Part shown: in pieces, positions 42,954-49,897 of the stretch
Position numbering within the stretch: the first letter of the stretch is position 1
How the letters are laid out: each line of letters opens with the position of its first letter
From: Agrobacterium rosae
GTDB lineage: Bacteria; Pseudomonadota; Alphaproteobacteria; Rhizobiales; Rhizobiaceae
Length of the DNA stretch: 49,897 nucleotides
Reading direction: 5' to 3'
Assembly (NCBI RefSeq): GCF_002915175.1
Contig: NZ_NXEJ01000013.1
Coordinates: 180,413-230,309 of the forward strand
The notes under the pieces: generated by a model
Told to the model about the DNA's origin: nothing
Database searches by the model: none
Seen by the model: only the letters and a program-made list of their open reading frames with translations
Position numbers and translations under genes: made by a program

Positions 42954-44402
42954 ATGGATATCAAGCAAGACCAAGTTACCGCAGACGAACTCAAACGATC
43001 CCTAGCCGCCGCTGGTCCGTTCGTTGCCATGGTCAATGCGACGCGGACGCCGATGGTCGTCACCAATCCAAGGCTTACGGACAACCCCATCGTATACGCC
43101 AACGCCGCATTCATCGCGATGAGCGGATACGCCGAAAACGAGATTGTTGGCCAGAATTGTCGCTTTCTGCAGGGTGAGGCGACAGACCCGGCATCCGTTG
43201 ACCGCCTGAGGACTGCCATCGCCGCAAACGAAGAAATCGAAGTCGATCTTCTCAACTATCGCAAAGACGGAAGCAGCTTCTGGAACAGGTTGCTTGTCTC
43301 TCCTGTCTTCGAAGACGGGTGCGTCACTTACTTCGTTGCCTCTCAACAGGATGTGACACTCGAGCTTGAGGAACTGGCAGCGATCGAGCGGCGCAAAGCC
43401 GACCTCGAGCGAGAAGTCGCGGAGCGCACGGCCGAACTTGACGCGAGCGAACAAAGTCTACGCCTGGCACTTGAGGCGGGAAAACTCGGCATCTGGACCA
43501 TTGACCTCCATACAGGAGAACTGACCGCCTCGGCAGAATGCAAATCCATATGTGGTCGAACACCCAACGAATCCCTTACACTGGACGACCTGCGGGAAAC
43601 GATCCATCCCGAGGATCGCCTTCTACAGATCGAGGCGATCGATCAAGCTGTGAAAGACAGATGCCTCCTTGAAGCCGAGTATCGACTGGTCACGCCTGCC
43701 GGGGAGCTCAAATGGGTTCAGATCAGGGGCCAGGCGAGTTACGCACCAGACGGCACGCCGTTATCCATCACAGGCATCACACAGGATATCACCTTGAGAC
43801 GGCAGGCGCAGGGTCACCGCGCCCTTTTGGCTCGAGAGCTCAGCCACCGTCTGAAGAACACGCTCGCGTCGCTGCAGGCGATCGTTTCGCAGACGATCAG
43901 GCGAGCCGCCTCCCTGGACGACGCCGGAGCGACCTTGGCGGCGAGAATACATGCGATGGCCACTGCAAACGATCTTCTCGTCAATGAGGATTTCGGCAAA
44001 GCATCACTGCGGACGCTCGTCAGGCGCACGCTCGCCCCGTTTGGCGTTGAGGACAAGGCGCGGTTTTCTATCATTGGAGCAGAGGTCGAGTTGCCATCCA
44101 ATCTCACGGCAGCCTATGCGCTCGTGATGCACGAACTGGCGACAAATGCCACCAAGTACGGTGCCCTGTCGAACGAGAGTGGTGTCGTCGAAATTGAATG
44201 GTCGATCGACACGAACGCCACAGGCCGTGAGCTAGCGCTGAGTTGGCGAGAACGTGGTGGGCCGCCCGTCGTTGCACCAGCTCGGACAAGCTTCGGGACG
44301 CAGCTGATTCAGCGCCTCCTAGCGAGCGAGGCAGGCGGTGTGGCGACCGTATCATATGATCCTTCCGGCTTGTCGTTCGTAGCGAAAGTGCCACTGGACT
44401 GA
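42954..44402 (+). CDS. LOV-domain blue-light sensor histidine kinase, HWE family
   Basis: 482 aa from the ATG at 42954. The N-terminal LOV/PAS domain (about 20-145) has the flavin-cysteine motif GQNCRFLQ with Cys69, so it should bind FMN and form the light adduct. A second PAS domain with PAC segment follows (about 170-290; ends GITQDIT). The catalytic part is HWE type: ARELSHRLKNTLASLQAIV holds the phospho-acceptor His, HELATNATKYGALS the N box, and LSWRERGGPPV the W-x-E motif. A longer frame starts at 42936. The layout LOV-PAS-HWE resembles rhizobial/Brucella LOV kinases. A response regulator follows, 173 bases downstream. Confidence 0.93.
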   Translation: MDIKQDQVTADELKRSLAAAGPFVAMVNATRTPMVVTNPRLTDNPIVYANAAFIAMSGYAENEIVGQNCRFLQGEATDPASVDRLRTAIAANEEIEVDLLNYRKDGSSFWNRLLVSPVFEDGCVTYFVASQQDVTLELEELAAIERRKADLEREVAERTAELDASEQSLRLALEAGKLGIWTIDLHTGELTASAECKSICGRTPNESLTLDDLRETIHPEDRLLQIEAIDQAVKDRCLLEAEYRLVTPAGELKWVQIRGQASYAPDGTPLSITGITQDITLRRQAQGHRALLARELSHRLKNTLASLQAIVSQTIRRAASLDDAGATLAARIHAMATANDLLVNEDFGKASLRTLVRRTLAPFGVEDKARFSIIGAEVELPSNLTAAYALVMHELATNATKYGALSNESGVVEIEWSIDTNATGRELALSWRERGGPPVVAPARTSFGTQLIQRLLASEAGGVATVSYDPSGLSFVAKVPLD

Positions 44403-44574
44403 GCAAAACAAGTGAGACCTGTTAAAATCACCGGATAATCTGCTTCGGTATAAGAGACGGAATTCAACTGTCTCGTGCTCCACAGACTCGGTGTTTTATC
44501 AATCGGCTGTCGAGAATGGATCGAACTTGATGACGTCGCGTTGTGTCTGCGAAGAGGTCGAAAGGATCCACCGC

Positions 44575-44997
44575 ATGTCCGACGAAAACACACCCTACGC
44601 TCTCGTGGTCGATGATGATGGCCTCATCAGAATGGACGGGGTGGATATCTTAGAAGACGCTGGCTTCAGGGTGCTGGAAGCGGCGAACGCTGAGGAGGCA
44701 TTGTTGGTCCTCCATAAACACGGCGAGGACATCCAGCTTCTGTTTACGGACGTGCAGATGCCGCCCGGCGAGCTGAACGGCTTCCACCTAGCCCGGCAAT
44801 GCTATGCATCCTGGCCGCACATAGGGATAATCGTCGCCTCAGGTATGATCGAACCAAGCGAGGGCGACATGCCAAAAGAGGCCAGATTTGTGAAAAAGCC
44901 ATTCAGCGCGGATGTCGTATACGATCATCTTCAGGATTTGCTACCAAACGGAAAGAAGCCCGAGCCTTTGAAGCAGCGGGCTATCCCCTCAAGCTGA
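44575..44997 (+). CDS. Single-domain response regulator
   Basis: 140 aa with one receiver domain. DDD at residues about 12-14 forms the acidic pocket (ALVVDDDGLIR), the phospho-accepting Asp is in LLFTDVQMPPG near residue 57, and KKPF holds the conserved Lys. No output domain follows, just a short charged tail. The start is chosen at the ATG preceded by gaaaggatcc; an upstream in-frame ATG would add 28 residues of poor quality. HWE kinases commonly pair with such regulators, and this one follows the LOV kinase on the same strand, so it is the likely partner. Confidence 0.88.
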   Translation: MSDENTPYALVVDDDGLIRMDGVDILEDAGFRVLEAANAEEALLVLHKHGEDIQLLFTDVQMPPGELNGFHLARQCYASWPHIGIIVASGMIEPSEGDMPKEARFVKKPFSADVVYDHLQDLLPNGKKPEPLKQRAIPSS

Positions 44998-45022
44998 ATT
45001 GATCCCATTGACCTAGGAAAGG

Positions 45023-45940
45023 TTAGGCGGCCGGCAAGCCGGGTTCGACACCCGTCATTGACACCGATACGTCCCAGAGCCGCGTTGCGAGCGCAGCGCT
45101 TTCTGCGTCTGCAGCCCTCTTCGCCTCGCCTACGGCTCCCCGCATTTCACCAAAGCCTGTTGGACCGTAATAGCCGCCGGGCTTGACCTTGCCAGTTGCG
45201 GCCAAGAGCGCTGGCCACGCACCCTTGTCGGCACTGTTGAGCAGCAAACCGACGATCGGGCCTGCATACTGCACAATCCCCATATGGCGACCAAGGCTCG
45301 TATTGGCGACGCCAGGATGAACGCCGATGGCGGTGACAGGTGATCCTGCCGCGCGCAGGCGGCGATCCAGTTCGAAGAAGAACAGTGCATTCGCCAGCTT
45401 ACTCGCGGCGTAGCGATCGTACTTGCCGTAGCTCCTGTCGGCATTGAGGTCATCCCAATCGATCTTGCCCTTGAGGTGCGCGATGCTCGATGTCACCACA
45501 ACTCTTGACCCAGTCGTTTCCGCAAGCTTTGGCAAGAGCAGAGATGTGAGTGCGAACACACCGAGATGATTGACGCCGAACTGAGACTCAAAGCCTTGCT
45601 TCGTACGGGTCAGCGGAGGATTCATGATCCCTGCATTGTTGATCAGCGCATCGATCCGCTGCTCTTTCGCAGCAATTTCGGCTGCACCGCGGACACTGTC
45701 GAGATCACCGAGATCAAGGGGCAGCCAGACAAGGTCGGCGGTCGGCGTAATCCGCTTGATCCGGTCGATGGCATCCTGCGCCCTGCCCTGCTCACGGCAG
45801 CCGAGAAGGACGCGCGCTCCCCTGCTTGCGAGCACACGAGCGATTTCGAAGCCGACACCCGCATTGGCACCCGTGACGATGAAGCTCTTGTCTGCCTGGT
45901 TGGCTACGTCGGCTTCGGTAAAACCTTTACTGTGAGACAT
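45023..45940 (-). CDS. Short-chain dehydrogenase/reductase (retinol dehydrogenase-like)
   Basis: 305 aa extended SDR of the retinol-dehydrogenase/WW-domain-oxidoreductase-like type. It has IVTGANAGVGFEIARVLAS, INNAGIMNPPLTRTKQGFESQFGVNHLGVF and VVVTSSIAHLKGK, then YAASKLANALFFFELDRRL, with YxxxK in YAASK. The tail GPTGFGEMRGAVGEAKR includes the usual substrate-loop region. A TetR regulator gene lies 48 bases upstream on the same strand, with a strong palindrome in the gap, so expression is probably repressed by it. Function probably detoxification of an aldehyde or ketone. Confidence 0.88.
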   Translation of the reverse strand: MSHSKGFTEADVANQADKSFIVTGANAGVGFEIARVLASRGARVLLGCREQGRAQDAIDRIKRITPTADLVWLPLDLGDLDSVRGAAEIAAKEQRIDALINNAGIMNPPLTRTKQGFESQFGVNHLGVFALTSLLLPKLAETTGSRVVVTSSIAHLKGKIDWDDLNADRSYGKYDRYAASKLANALFFFELDRRLRAAGSPVTAIGVHPGVANTSLGRHMGIVQYAGPIVGLLLNSADKGAWPALLAATGKVKPGGYYGPTGFGEMRGAVGEAKRAADAESAALATRLWDVSVSMTGVEPGLPAA

Positions 45941-45954
45941 TTGCGATCCTTTAT

Positions 45955-45972
45955 TGAGTAATTACATACTCA
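45955..45972. promoter_or_regulatory. Candidate TetR operator upstream of the SDR
   Basis: The perfect inverted repeat TGAGTA-N6-TACTCA lies 15 bases upstream of the SDR start, within the gap after the TetR gene. The same half-sites occur at 46575-46596. Confidence 0.6.
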
Positions 45973-45988
45973 TTTATGAGTTAAAGGT

Positions 45989-46558
45989 TTAGGCGGCTGA
46001 ACCCTTCCAGAACAGGTCGAACCCCGCCTGGCGGATGGCGTCGCTGTCTTTCGGCTTGGCTGTGACAGCATTGATGGTGCTGTCGGCCAGATCGATGAGA
46101 ATGGTATCGATATAGAAGTTGATCCTGTCTGGCGCAGCATGATCAGAGAGGCATCCCTCTACCATCGTCCGCGCATCCCGTAGCATGGCATGGCAGCGGT
46201 TGCGGCTGTCTGCGGTGATGCGATCCGAAACCTTCAACTGGCGAAGAGCCTTGCGGGAAGCCTCGTGAGCAAGACCCCAGTCGATCAGTCGGTTCCAGAC
46301 GATACAGAGCCGGTCCCTGGCAGAGACATCTATCGGATAGGGTGCCAGCATCGTCTTGATGAAGCTGGCCTCGATATCCAGAAAAAGTTCGTTGAGAAGA
46401 TCGTCCTTGGTCGGGAAATAGGTGAAAAGCGTTCCTTCAGAGACGCCAGCAGCCTTCGCGATCTTGGATGTCGGCGCGCCCGTGCCCATGTTGGCAACGA
46501 ACTCGGCGGCGGCATCGAGCAGTGCCTGTCGTTTTTCTTCACTGAGGGGACGCGCCAT
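45989..46558 (-). CDS. TetR/AcrR-family transcriptional regulator
   Basis: 189 aa with HTH near residues 25-50: ALLDAAAEFVANMGTGAPTSKIAKAAGVSEGTLFTYFPTKDDLLNELF, in pieces, with the SEGTLFTYFPTKDDL signature (S-x-G-T-L-F-x-Y-F). The C-terminal ligand domain carries no named motif. A palindrome sits just upstream of its start and a second matching one lies upstream of the next gene, so it probably represses itself and the SDR at 45023-45940, and possibly the upstream genes. Confidence 0.9.
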   Translation of the reverse strand: MARPLSEEKRQALLDAAAEFVANMGTGAPTSKIAKAAGVSEGTLFTYFPTKDDLLNELFLDIEASFIKTMLAPYPIDVSARDRLCIVWNRLIDWGLAHEASRKALRQLKVSDRITADSRNRCHAMLRDARTMVEGCLSDHAAPDRINFYIDTILIDLADSTINAVTAKPKDSDAIRQAGFDLFWKGSAA

Positions 46559-46574
46559 TTTTACATCTAACTTT

Positions 46575-46596
46575 ATTGAGTGAGTAGTTACTCAAT
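46575..46596. promoter_or_regulatory. Candidate TetR operator upstream of tetR
   Basis: ATTGAGT-N8-ACTCAAT lies just upstream of the TetR start, and contains a nested GAGTA/TACTC pair. It shares the half-site TGAGTA/TACTCA with the site at 45955. It also overlaps the stop of the VOC gene by one base. Confidence 0.6.
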
Positions 46597-47006
46597 CATA
46601 TAGTTGCAACCGAAATTCGGGTCAATGCGGATGCGGGGAATATGTCGGGCTGTTGCTTGGGAAGCTCGAATTGCTGAACAAGATCGAACCTGTTGCCAAC
46701 CGGATCCGTCATGGTGGTGTAGCGAACCTGAGGAAGCTCGAACTTTTCAACGATCTTTGCCCCGAGGGCAACCAGTCGATCCGTCTCATCATCGAGATCT
46801 CTGGTCGAAAAATCGGCATGGACGCGGTTGCGCTGCGTGGGCAGCTCCGCGATCTTCTGGAACAAGACAAGCGGTGTTGAATCCGTGCGTAACAGCACGA
46901 CATTGTCGCCGTAGTCGCCGCCGATCGGAATGTTCAGAACCTGTGACCACCAGGTGGCCAGTGTTTTTGGATTTTCGCAGTCGAATGTGATGGCGTGGAG
47001 TTTCAT
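46596..47006 (-). CDS. VOC/glyoxalase-like protein
   Basis: 136 aa of the glyoxalase-like group. It has LHAITFDCENPKTLATWWSQVLNI with the H ligand position and the SLLRTDST-type strand, NRVHADFSTRDLDDETDRLVALGAKIV (VHxD pattern) and the end TMTDPVGNRFDLV. Such proteins are common downstream of TetR regulators and often annotated as glyoxalase-like. It is on the same strand as the SDR at 47106-47852 and the TetR gene; order is DoxX, SDR, VOC, TetR, SDR. Confidence 0.82.
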   Translation of the reverse strand: MKLHAITFDCENPKTLATWWSQVLNIPIGGDYGDNVVLLRTDSTPLVLFQKIAELPTQRNRVHADFSTRDLDDETDRLVALGAKIVEKFELPQVRYTTMTDPVGNRFDLVQQFELPKQQPDIFPASALTRISVATI

Positions 47007-47042
47007 GAGTGTGTCCTTCCGGATTGTTGATTGATTTCCGTC

Positions 47043-47072
47043 GCCACGGCGTGATGCTCGGCACGCCGTGGC
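47043..47072. terminator. Strong intergenic hairpin
   Basis: A perfect 11-base stem gccacggcgtg / cacgccgtggc with an 8-base loop lies between the SDR and VOC genes. There is no T-run on either strand, so it may be an attenuator, an RNA-processing or stability element, or a weak terminator. Confidence 0.5.
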
Positions 47073-47105
47073 GTATCGTATTTCTGCTGTGTGAGAACCA
47101 AGGCC

Positions 47106-47852
47106 CTATCGTGCGCTGTCGATGATCATGCCGCCATCGGGAGCGAGGCTGTAACCGGTGATGAACTTCGCATCACTGCTGGCAAGAAAAAGGACGGCAG
47201 GCGCGATGTCGTCTTCAGGTGAACCGAAACGGGAAAGTGCATTGGGCGGTGGCGGTGCCTTGGCCTCTGCCGCGCCCCAGGTATCGGCCACCGGCAGCAC
47301 ATTGTTGACAGTGATGTTGTCCGGGCCCCATTCCTTCGCGGCGGTTCGCGTCAGTGCCCTCACCGCTTCCTTGGCCATGCCGTAGGGACCATAGGGCAGA
47401 ATCGTGACGACGCCCGCAGCCGAGCCGAAATTGATGACACGACCGTGGCCGCTGGCCTTCAGATGCGGGTAGCACGCCTGCATCGTTCGCAGATAGGCGA
47501 TGGGACCCATGTCGAAATTGCGCTGCAACTGTTCGACGGACAGATCGATGATGGAAGACATGACTGCGGACGGGTCAAAAGCGTTGTTGACCAGGATGTC
47601 GATACGGCCCCACGTGTCTACGACCTTATCGACTGCAGCAGTAATCTGGTTCGCGTCGCCGAGATCACACGGCACGCCGATCGCTGTCCCGCCTGCGGCT
47701 TCGATGTCGGCAACGACTGCCTCGATATTGGCTGGCGTGATCGAGACAACCGCGACCTTCGCGCCCTCTGCTGCGAACAGCTTGGCGGTGGCCCGGCCTA
47801 TGCCGCGGCCAGCACCTGTGACAAAAGCAACTTTTCCATCAAGACGACCCAT
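47106..47852 (-). CDS. Short-chain dehydrogenase/reductase
   Basis: 248 aa classical SDR: GRLDGKVAFVTGAGRGIGRATAK, VDILVNNAF-type (RIDILVNNAFDPSA), VINFGSAAGVVTI, and YGMAKEAVRALTRTAAKEWG with YxxxK. The C-terminus SPEDDIAPAVLFLASSDAKFITGYSLAPDGG is the typical SDR quality-control end. The frame starts at 47864, but the ATG at 47852 gives MGRLDGKVAFVTG and is the usual start. It precedes the VOC gene. It likely acts on a ketone, aldehyde or fatty-acyl substrate. Confidence 0.88.
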   Translation of the reverse strand: MGRLDGKVAFVTGAGRGIGRATAKLFAAEGAKVAVVSITPANIEAVVADIEAAGGTAIGVPCDLGDANQITAAVDKVVDTWGRIDILVNNAFDPSAVMSSIIDLSVEQLQRNFDMGPIAYLRTMQACYPHLKASGHGRVINFGSAAGVVTILPYGPYGMAKEAVRALTRTAAKEWGPDNITVNNVLPVADTWGAAEAKAPPPPNALSRFGSPEDDIAPAVLFLASSDAKFITGYSLAPDGGMIIDSAR

Positions 47853-47891
47853 GATTTTCTCCATTTCTCAGTTTGATTGTTGATGTGTTTG

Positions 47892-48284
47892 TCAAAAACC
47901 CAGAGCCTGCAGATAGGCAGACGGGACGCCGCGGGCGGCGTTCTGGGTGAGGAAAGAGGCCAAGAGCAAGACAAACCCGATGGCGGCAGGCATTGCACCT
48001 GCAGGTTTGCGAGCGCCCAGATGCGCCATCCCAGACAACAGGAGGTGGTAAAAGATGCCGGCATAGGCCAGATCGCTCAGTGCCACATTGAATCGCGTCA
48101 GAATCGTGAGTGGGCCGAGGATTTTGACCACGATCATGAACGGCACAAGATTACCCGCGGAATATCCAAGATCGACGAGTGCCTTCGTGACGAAATCCCG
48201 CTTCGTCAGATACATGAAGGCCGAGCCAAGATAGAGTAACGACAACAGTGCCGTGCTGATCCAATAGGTATATGTTGCAGTCAT
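47892..48284 (-). CDS. DoxX-like membrane protein
   Basis: 130 aa with four predicted transmembrane segments (YWISTALLSLLYLGSAFMYL, LVPFMIVVKILGPLTIL, LAYAGIFYHLLLSGMAHLG, AAIGFVLLLASFL). The LGYSAGNLVPFMIVVKILGPL block matches the DoxX-like (DoxX_2) family. These are small membrane proteins linked with thiosulfate/quinone oxidoreduction or stress. It is divergent from the HxlR regulator at 48424 and lies upstream of the SDR on the same strand, so HxlR may control it. Confidence 0.8.
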   Translation of the reverse strand: MTATYTYWISTALLSLLYLGSAFMYLTKRDFVTKALVDLGYSAGNLVPFMIVVKILGPLTILTRFNVALSDLAYAGIFYHLLLSGMAHLGARKPAGAMPAAIGFVLLLASFLTQNAARGVPSAYLQALGF

Positions 48285-48423
48285 GCAGAAACCGTGCCGC
48301 TGCCAGGCAGCGCCTTTCTTGAAACGACGAATAAAGAGCTTTTTTCGCGCTCTTCTGATGCATTACTGCAAGTTGTCGTCTATGATCGTTTTGTGCAAGT
48401 AGGATGAATTAAGACACCCTAGT

Positions 48424-48801
48424 ATGGAAATACATACCGTGACCGACGAAACGCCAACGATGCAAGACGAGATGCGCCGTGCCTTCAGCATGCTTTCTGG
48501 GAAATGGAAGCTTGAAATCATGTGGCTGCTCAACGAGCGGGTCTACCGCTTCGGAGAGCTTCGGAAAGCCATACCTGGCATCACACAGCACATGCTGACC
48601 GCCCAGCTGAGAGAACTGGAAGCGGACGGGTTAATATCGCGAACCATATTTGCTGAGGTGCCGCCGCGGGTCGAGTACGAGATGACACAGAAGGCGCGCG
48701 GGCTTGGCCCCACGATGGAGGCGTTGGCGGCATGGTGGAGTGAGTATGGCTCGACTGTTCCGGTCAAATCGTCAACGAGGGGTCGAAAGCCGACGGCATG
48801 A
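48424..48801 (+). CDS. HxlR-family transcriptional regulator
   Basis: 125 aa with a DUF24/HxlR winged helix: AFSMLSGKWKLEIMWLLNERVYRFGELRKAIPGITQHMLTAQLRELEADGLISRTIFAEVPPRVEYEMTQKARGL, in pieces. The S-G-K-W and P-x-V-E-Y-x-x-T motifs are diagnostic. HxlR proteins respond to electrophiles, often through a cysteine; no cysteine lies in the core here, so it may sense a ligand directly. It is divergent from the DoxX-like gene, with 139 bases between, and is its likely regulator. Confidence 0.9.
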   Translation: MEIHTVTDETPTMQDEMRRAFSMLSGKWKLEIMWLLNERVYRFGELRKAIPGITQHMLTAQLRELEADGLISRTIFAEVPPRVEYEMTQKARGLGPTMEALAAWWSEYGSTVPVKSSTRGRKPTA

Positions 48802-48881
48802 TTGATCGTAGCCCACATCCGGCTGCCTCAGTCCCGCCTGGCGCGTCCAGAGGATAAAGGAGAACTGAGGGTTGGCATGGA

Positions 48882-49583
48882 TCAGCGCCCCGCCAAGGTC
48901 TCCGGTAAAAAAGTATTTGCTTGCCCGTCGACCGGGTGATCGTCACCGATTGACGCATAACCTCGGCGACGTAGCTCACCGAAGATGCGCTCCGGGCCGT
49001 CGGCTCGCTTCACGCGGTGGCGCTTTCCACGCCACGTAATTGTCGCTGGTGGATAGTCTGGCATCATTGCGATTGCTTGGATCTGCTCCGATCGTTCGAA
49101 CAGCCGCACGGGTCTGCGCCAATGCCCCACCCAGCTCTCGGCAACGTTTTCGGCAACTGCTGAGACCTGCTGCACGCTGCGCTCGGGCACATCCGGTGCC
49201 ACGGGTGCCACGCGGTAGACGCGCTGGCCGCCGCGATTACTGAAGATGTCGATCAAAGGTGTCAGGTCGGTTATCTCCTCTTCTACGAGAGACGACGACT
49301 TCTGCTCCTCCTGCAGCGGTTCCGCCGACACGGCAACGAGAACGAGTTTCTCGATCCCAAAACCGGGATCGATCTGCTCGGTGCGATCCTTGAATAGTTT
49401 CGTAAGCCACGTGACGTCGCGTGCCGGCTTTGCCGTCCCTGCACGGATCGCCTGGAGGGTGCTGTCGACGCGATGCACGATGAGATCAGTCCGGCGAGCG
49501 CCGAGCCCGCGTTTCTCCAGTTCGGCGACGAGTTGGACTACGAGCCGACCGACATACTTGTTGCGATGCGCAAGCTACCCGCA
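48882..49583 (-). pseudogene. Truncated ImuB-type (DNA polymerase Y family) gene
   Basis: The minus-strand frame contains KRGLGARRTDLIVHRVDSTL, AGTAKPARDVTWLTKLFKDR and DPGFGIEKLVLV, then RVYRVAPVAPDVPERSVQQV and ATITWRGKRHRVKRADGPER, which match the C-terminal half of ImuB/DinP-like inactive polymerases of the damage-inducible ImuA-ImuB-DnaE2 cassette. An in-frame stop just upstream of residue NKYVGR cuts the N-terminal half, and homology fades after GPERIFGE while the frame runs on to 48882. No ImuA or DnaE2 gene is present in the window. It is a remnant, probably left by rearrangement. Confidence 0.72.
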
Positions 49584-49652
49584 ACCGTCCGCGCGAGGGT
49601 CAGGTTCGCGCAATCCCACTAATTTAGCATAATTTTGAAGCTTGAGGTTGCT

Positions 49653-49805
49653 GTGACAAAAGATCAACTCGAATATCCCGAAGAACTGAAACTCATGGCT
49701 TGGGTCATTGTTGCAAAGCATCTGACGCGCGGCGAGAAGGATATTACAAAAATAGTCGCCGATGCCATTTGGCAAGAACGCCAACGTTGGGTGGAAAGCC
49801 GTTAA
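49653..49805 (+). CDS. Small hypothetical protein, 50 aa
   Basis: GTG start with ttgagg about five bases upstream. The 50-residue frame VTKDQLEYPEELKLMAWVIV then ends WQERQRWVESR. It is helical, charged, and protein-like, but I recognise no family. The region is near the end of the window after the polymerase remnant, so it may also be the beginning or tail of a mobile-element gene. Confidence is low. Confidence 0.4.
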   Translation: MTKDQLEYPEELKLMAWVIVAKHLTRGEKDITKIVADAIWQERQRWVESR

Positions 49806-49897
49806 TGAAGTCAAAACTCGGCATATCTCAATAGAAATCAAAATTTATCTGATTCAGATGTAATTTCTGGCCTTTCGACAGCTATTAAACTGCAGAA

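Noticed and set aside
1..49897. Search for tRNA, rRNA, CRISPR arrays, riboswitches and origins
   Set aside because: No clover-leaf, no regularly spaced repeats and no recognised rep/par genes were seen by eye; a computed search would be needed to exclude weak candidates.

Overview
The window looks like DNA from a member of the Rhizobiaceae (Agrobacterium / Rhizobium / Sinorhizobium type). The evidence is the gene content: a complete rkpA-G-H-I-J set with group-2 capsule export genes as known from the Sinorhizobium meliloti rkp regions, a rhizobial flagellin remnant (N-terminus MTSILTNTSAATALQTLR), an HWE-family LOV histidine kinase, and many LysR/TetR/MarR/HxlR regulators paired with oxidoreductases. 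No rRNA, tRNA, CRISPR array or replication origin was recognised.

Region 1 (1-26256) is a capsular polysaccharide (K-antigen/KPS) locus. Bases 1-118 look like the 3' end of an IS66-type element. A long minus-strand gene series, 21317 down to 215, encodes an iterative type I PKS/FAS-like megasynthase (RkpA, 2491 aa), an alpha-oxoamine synthase (RkpG), a 3-ketosphinganine-reductase-like SDR (RkpH), a membrane phosphoglycerol-transferase/sulfatase-fold protein (RkpI), a KpsS-like protein (RkpJ), two glycosyltransferases, a methyltransferase, an unrecognised protein, and the inner-membrane exporter. The exporter comprises KpsT and KpsM plus two different KpsE-like adaptors. Divergent from rkpA on the plus strand lies the outer-membrane export lipoprotein (KpsD/Wza type), followed by two more glycosyltransferases. 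My reading is that RkpA, RkpG and RkpH build an unusual amino-alcohol (sphingoid-like) lipid, RkpI/RkpJ modify it or attach the first sugars, the glycosyltransferases build the chain, and KpsM/T/E/D export it.

Region 2 (26257-28101) is a scar zone. The first third of a flagellin gene is joined directly to the 3' end of a 3'-5' exonuclease gene, which also carries a frameshift. Two small conserved genes follow.

Region 3 (28102-49897) is an accessory region made of compact regulator plus enzyme modules: AraC/old yellow enzyme, LysR/NmrA-like, LysR/quinone oxidoreductase-like with a cupin, MarR/SDR, TetR/MFS, TetR/SDR/VOC/SDR/DoxX, and HxlR. Most enzymes are NAD(P)H- or flavin-dependent reductases or glyoxalase-fold proteins, suggesting response to electrophiles, quinones or xenobiotics. 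A blue-light LOV-HWE kinase is followed by a single-domain response regulator. A stress-type trio (60-aa hydrophilic protein, 25-aa membrane peptide, 298-aa membrane protein) ends at a strong terminator. Gene remnants (GAF histidine kinase, ImuB-type DNA polymerase) mark past rearrangements. Several palindromes beside regulator genes are good operator candidates, and one 49-aa zinc-ribbon gene (DUF2256) is below usual ORF length cut-offs.
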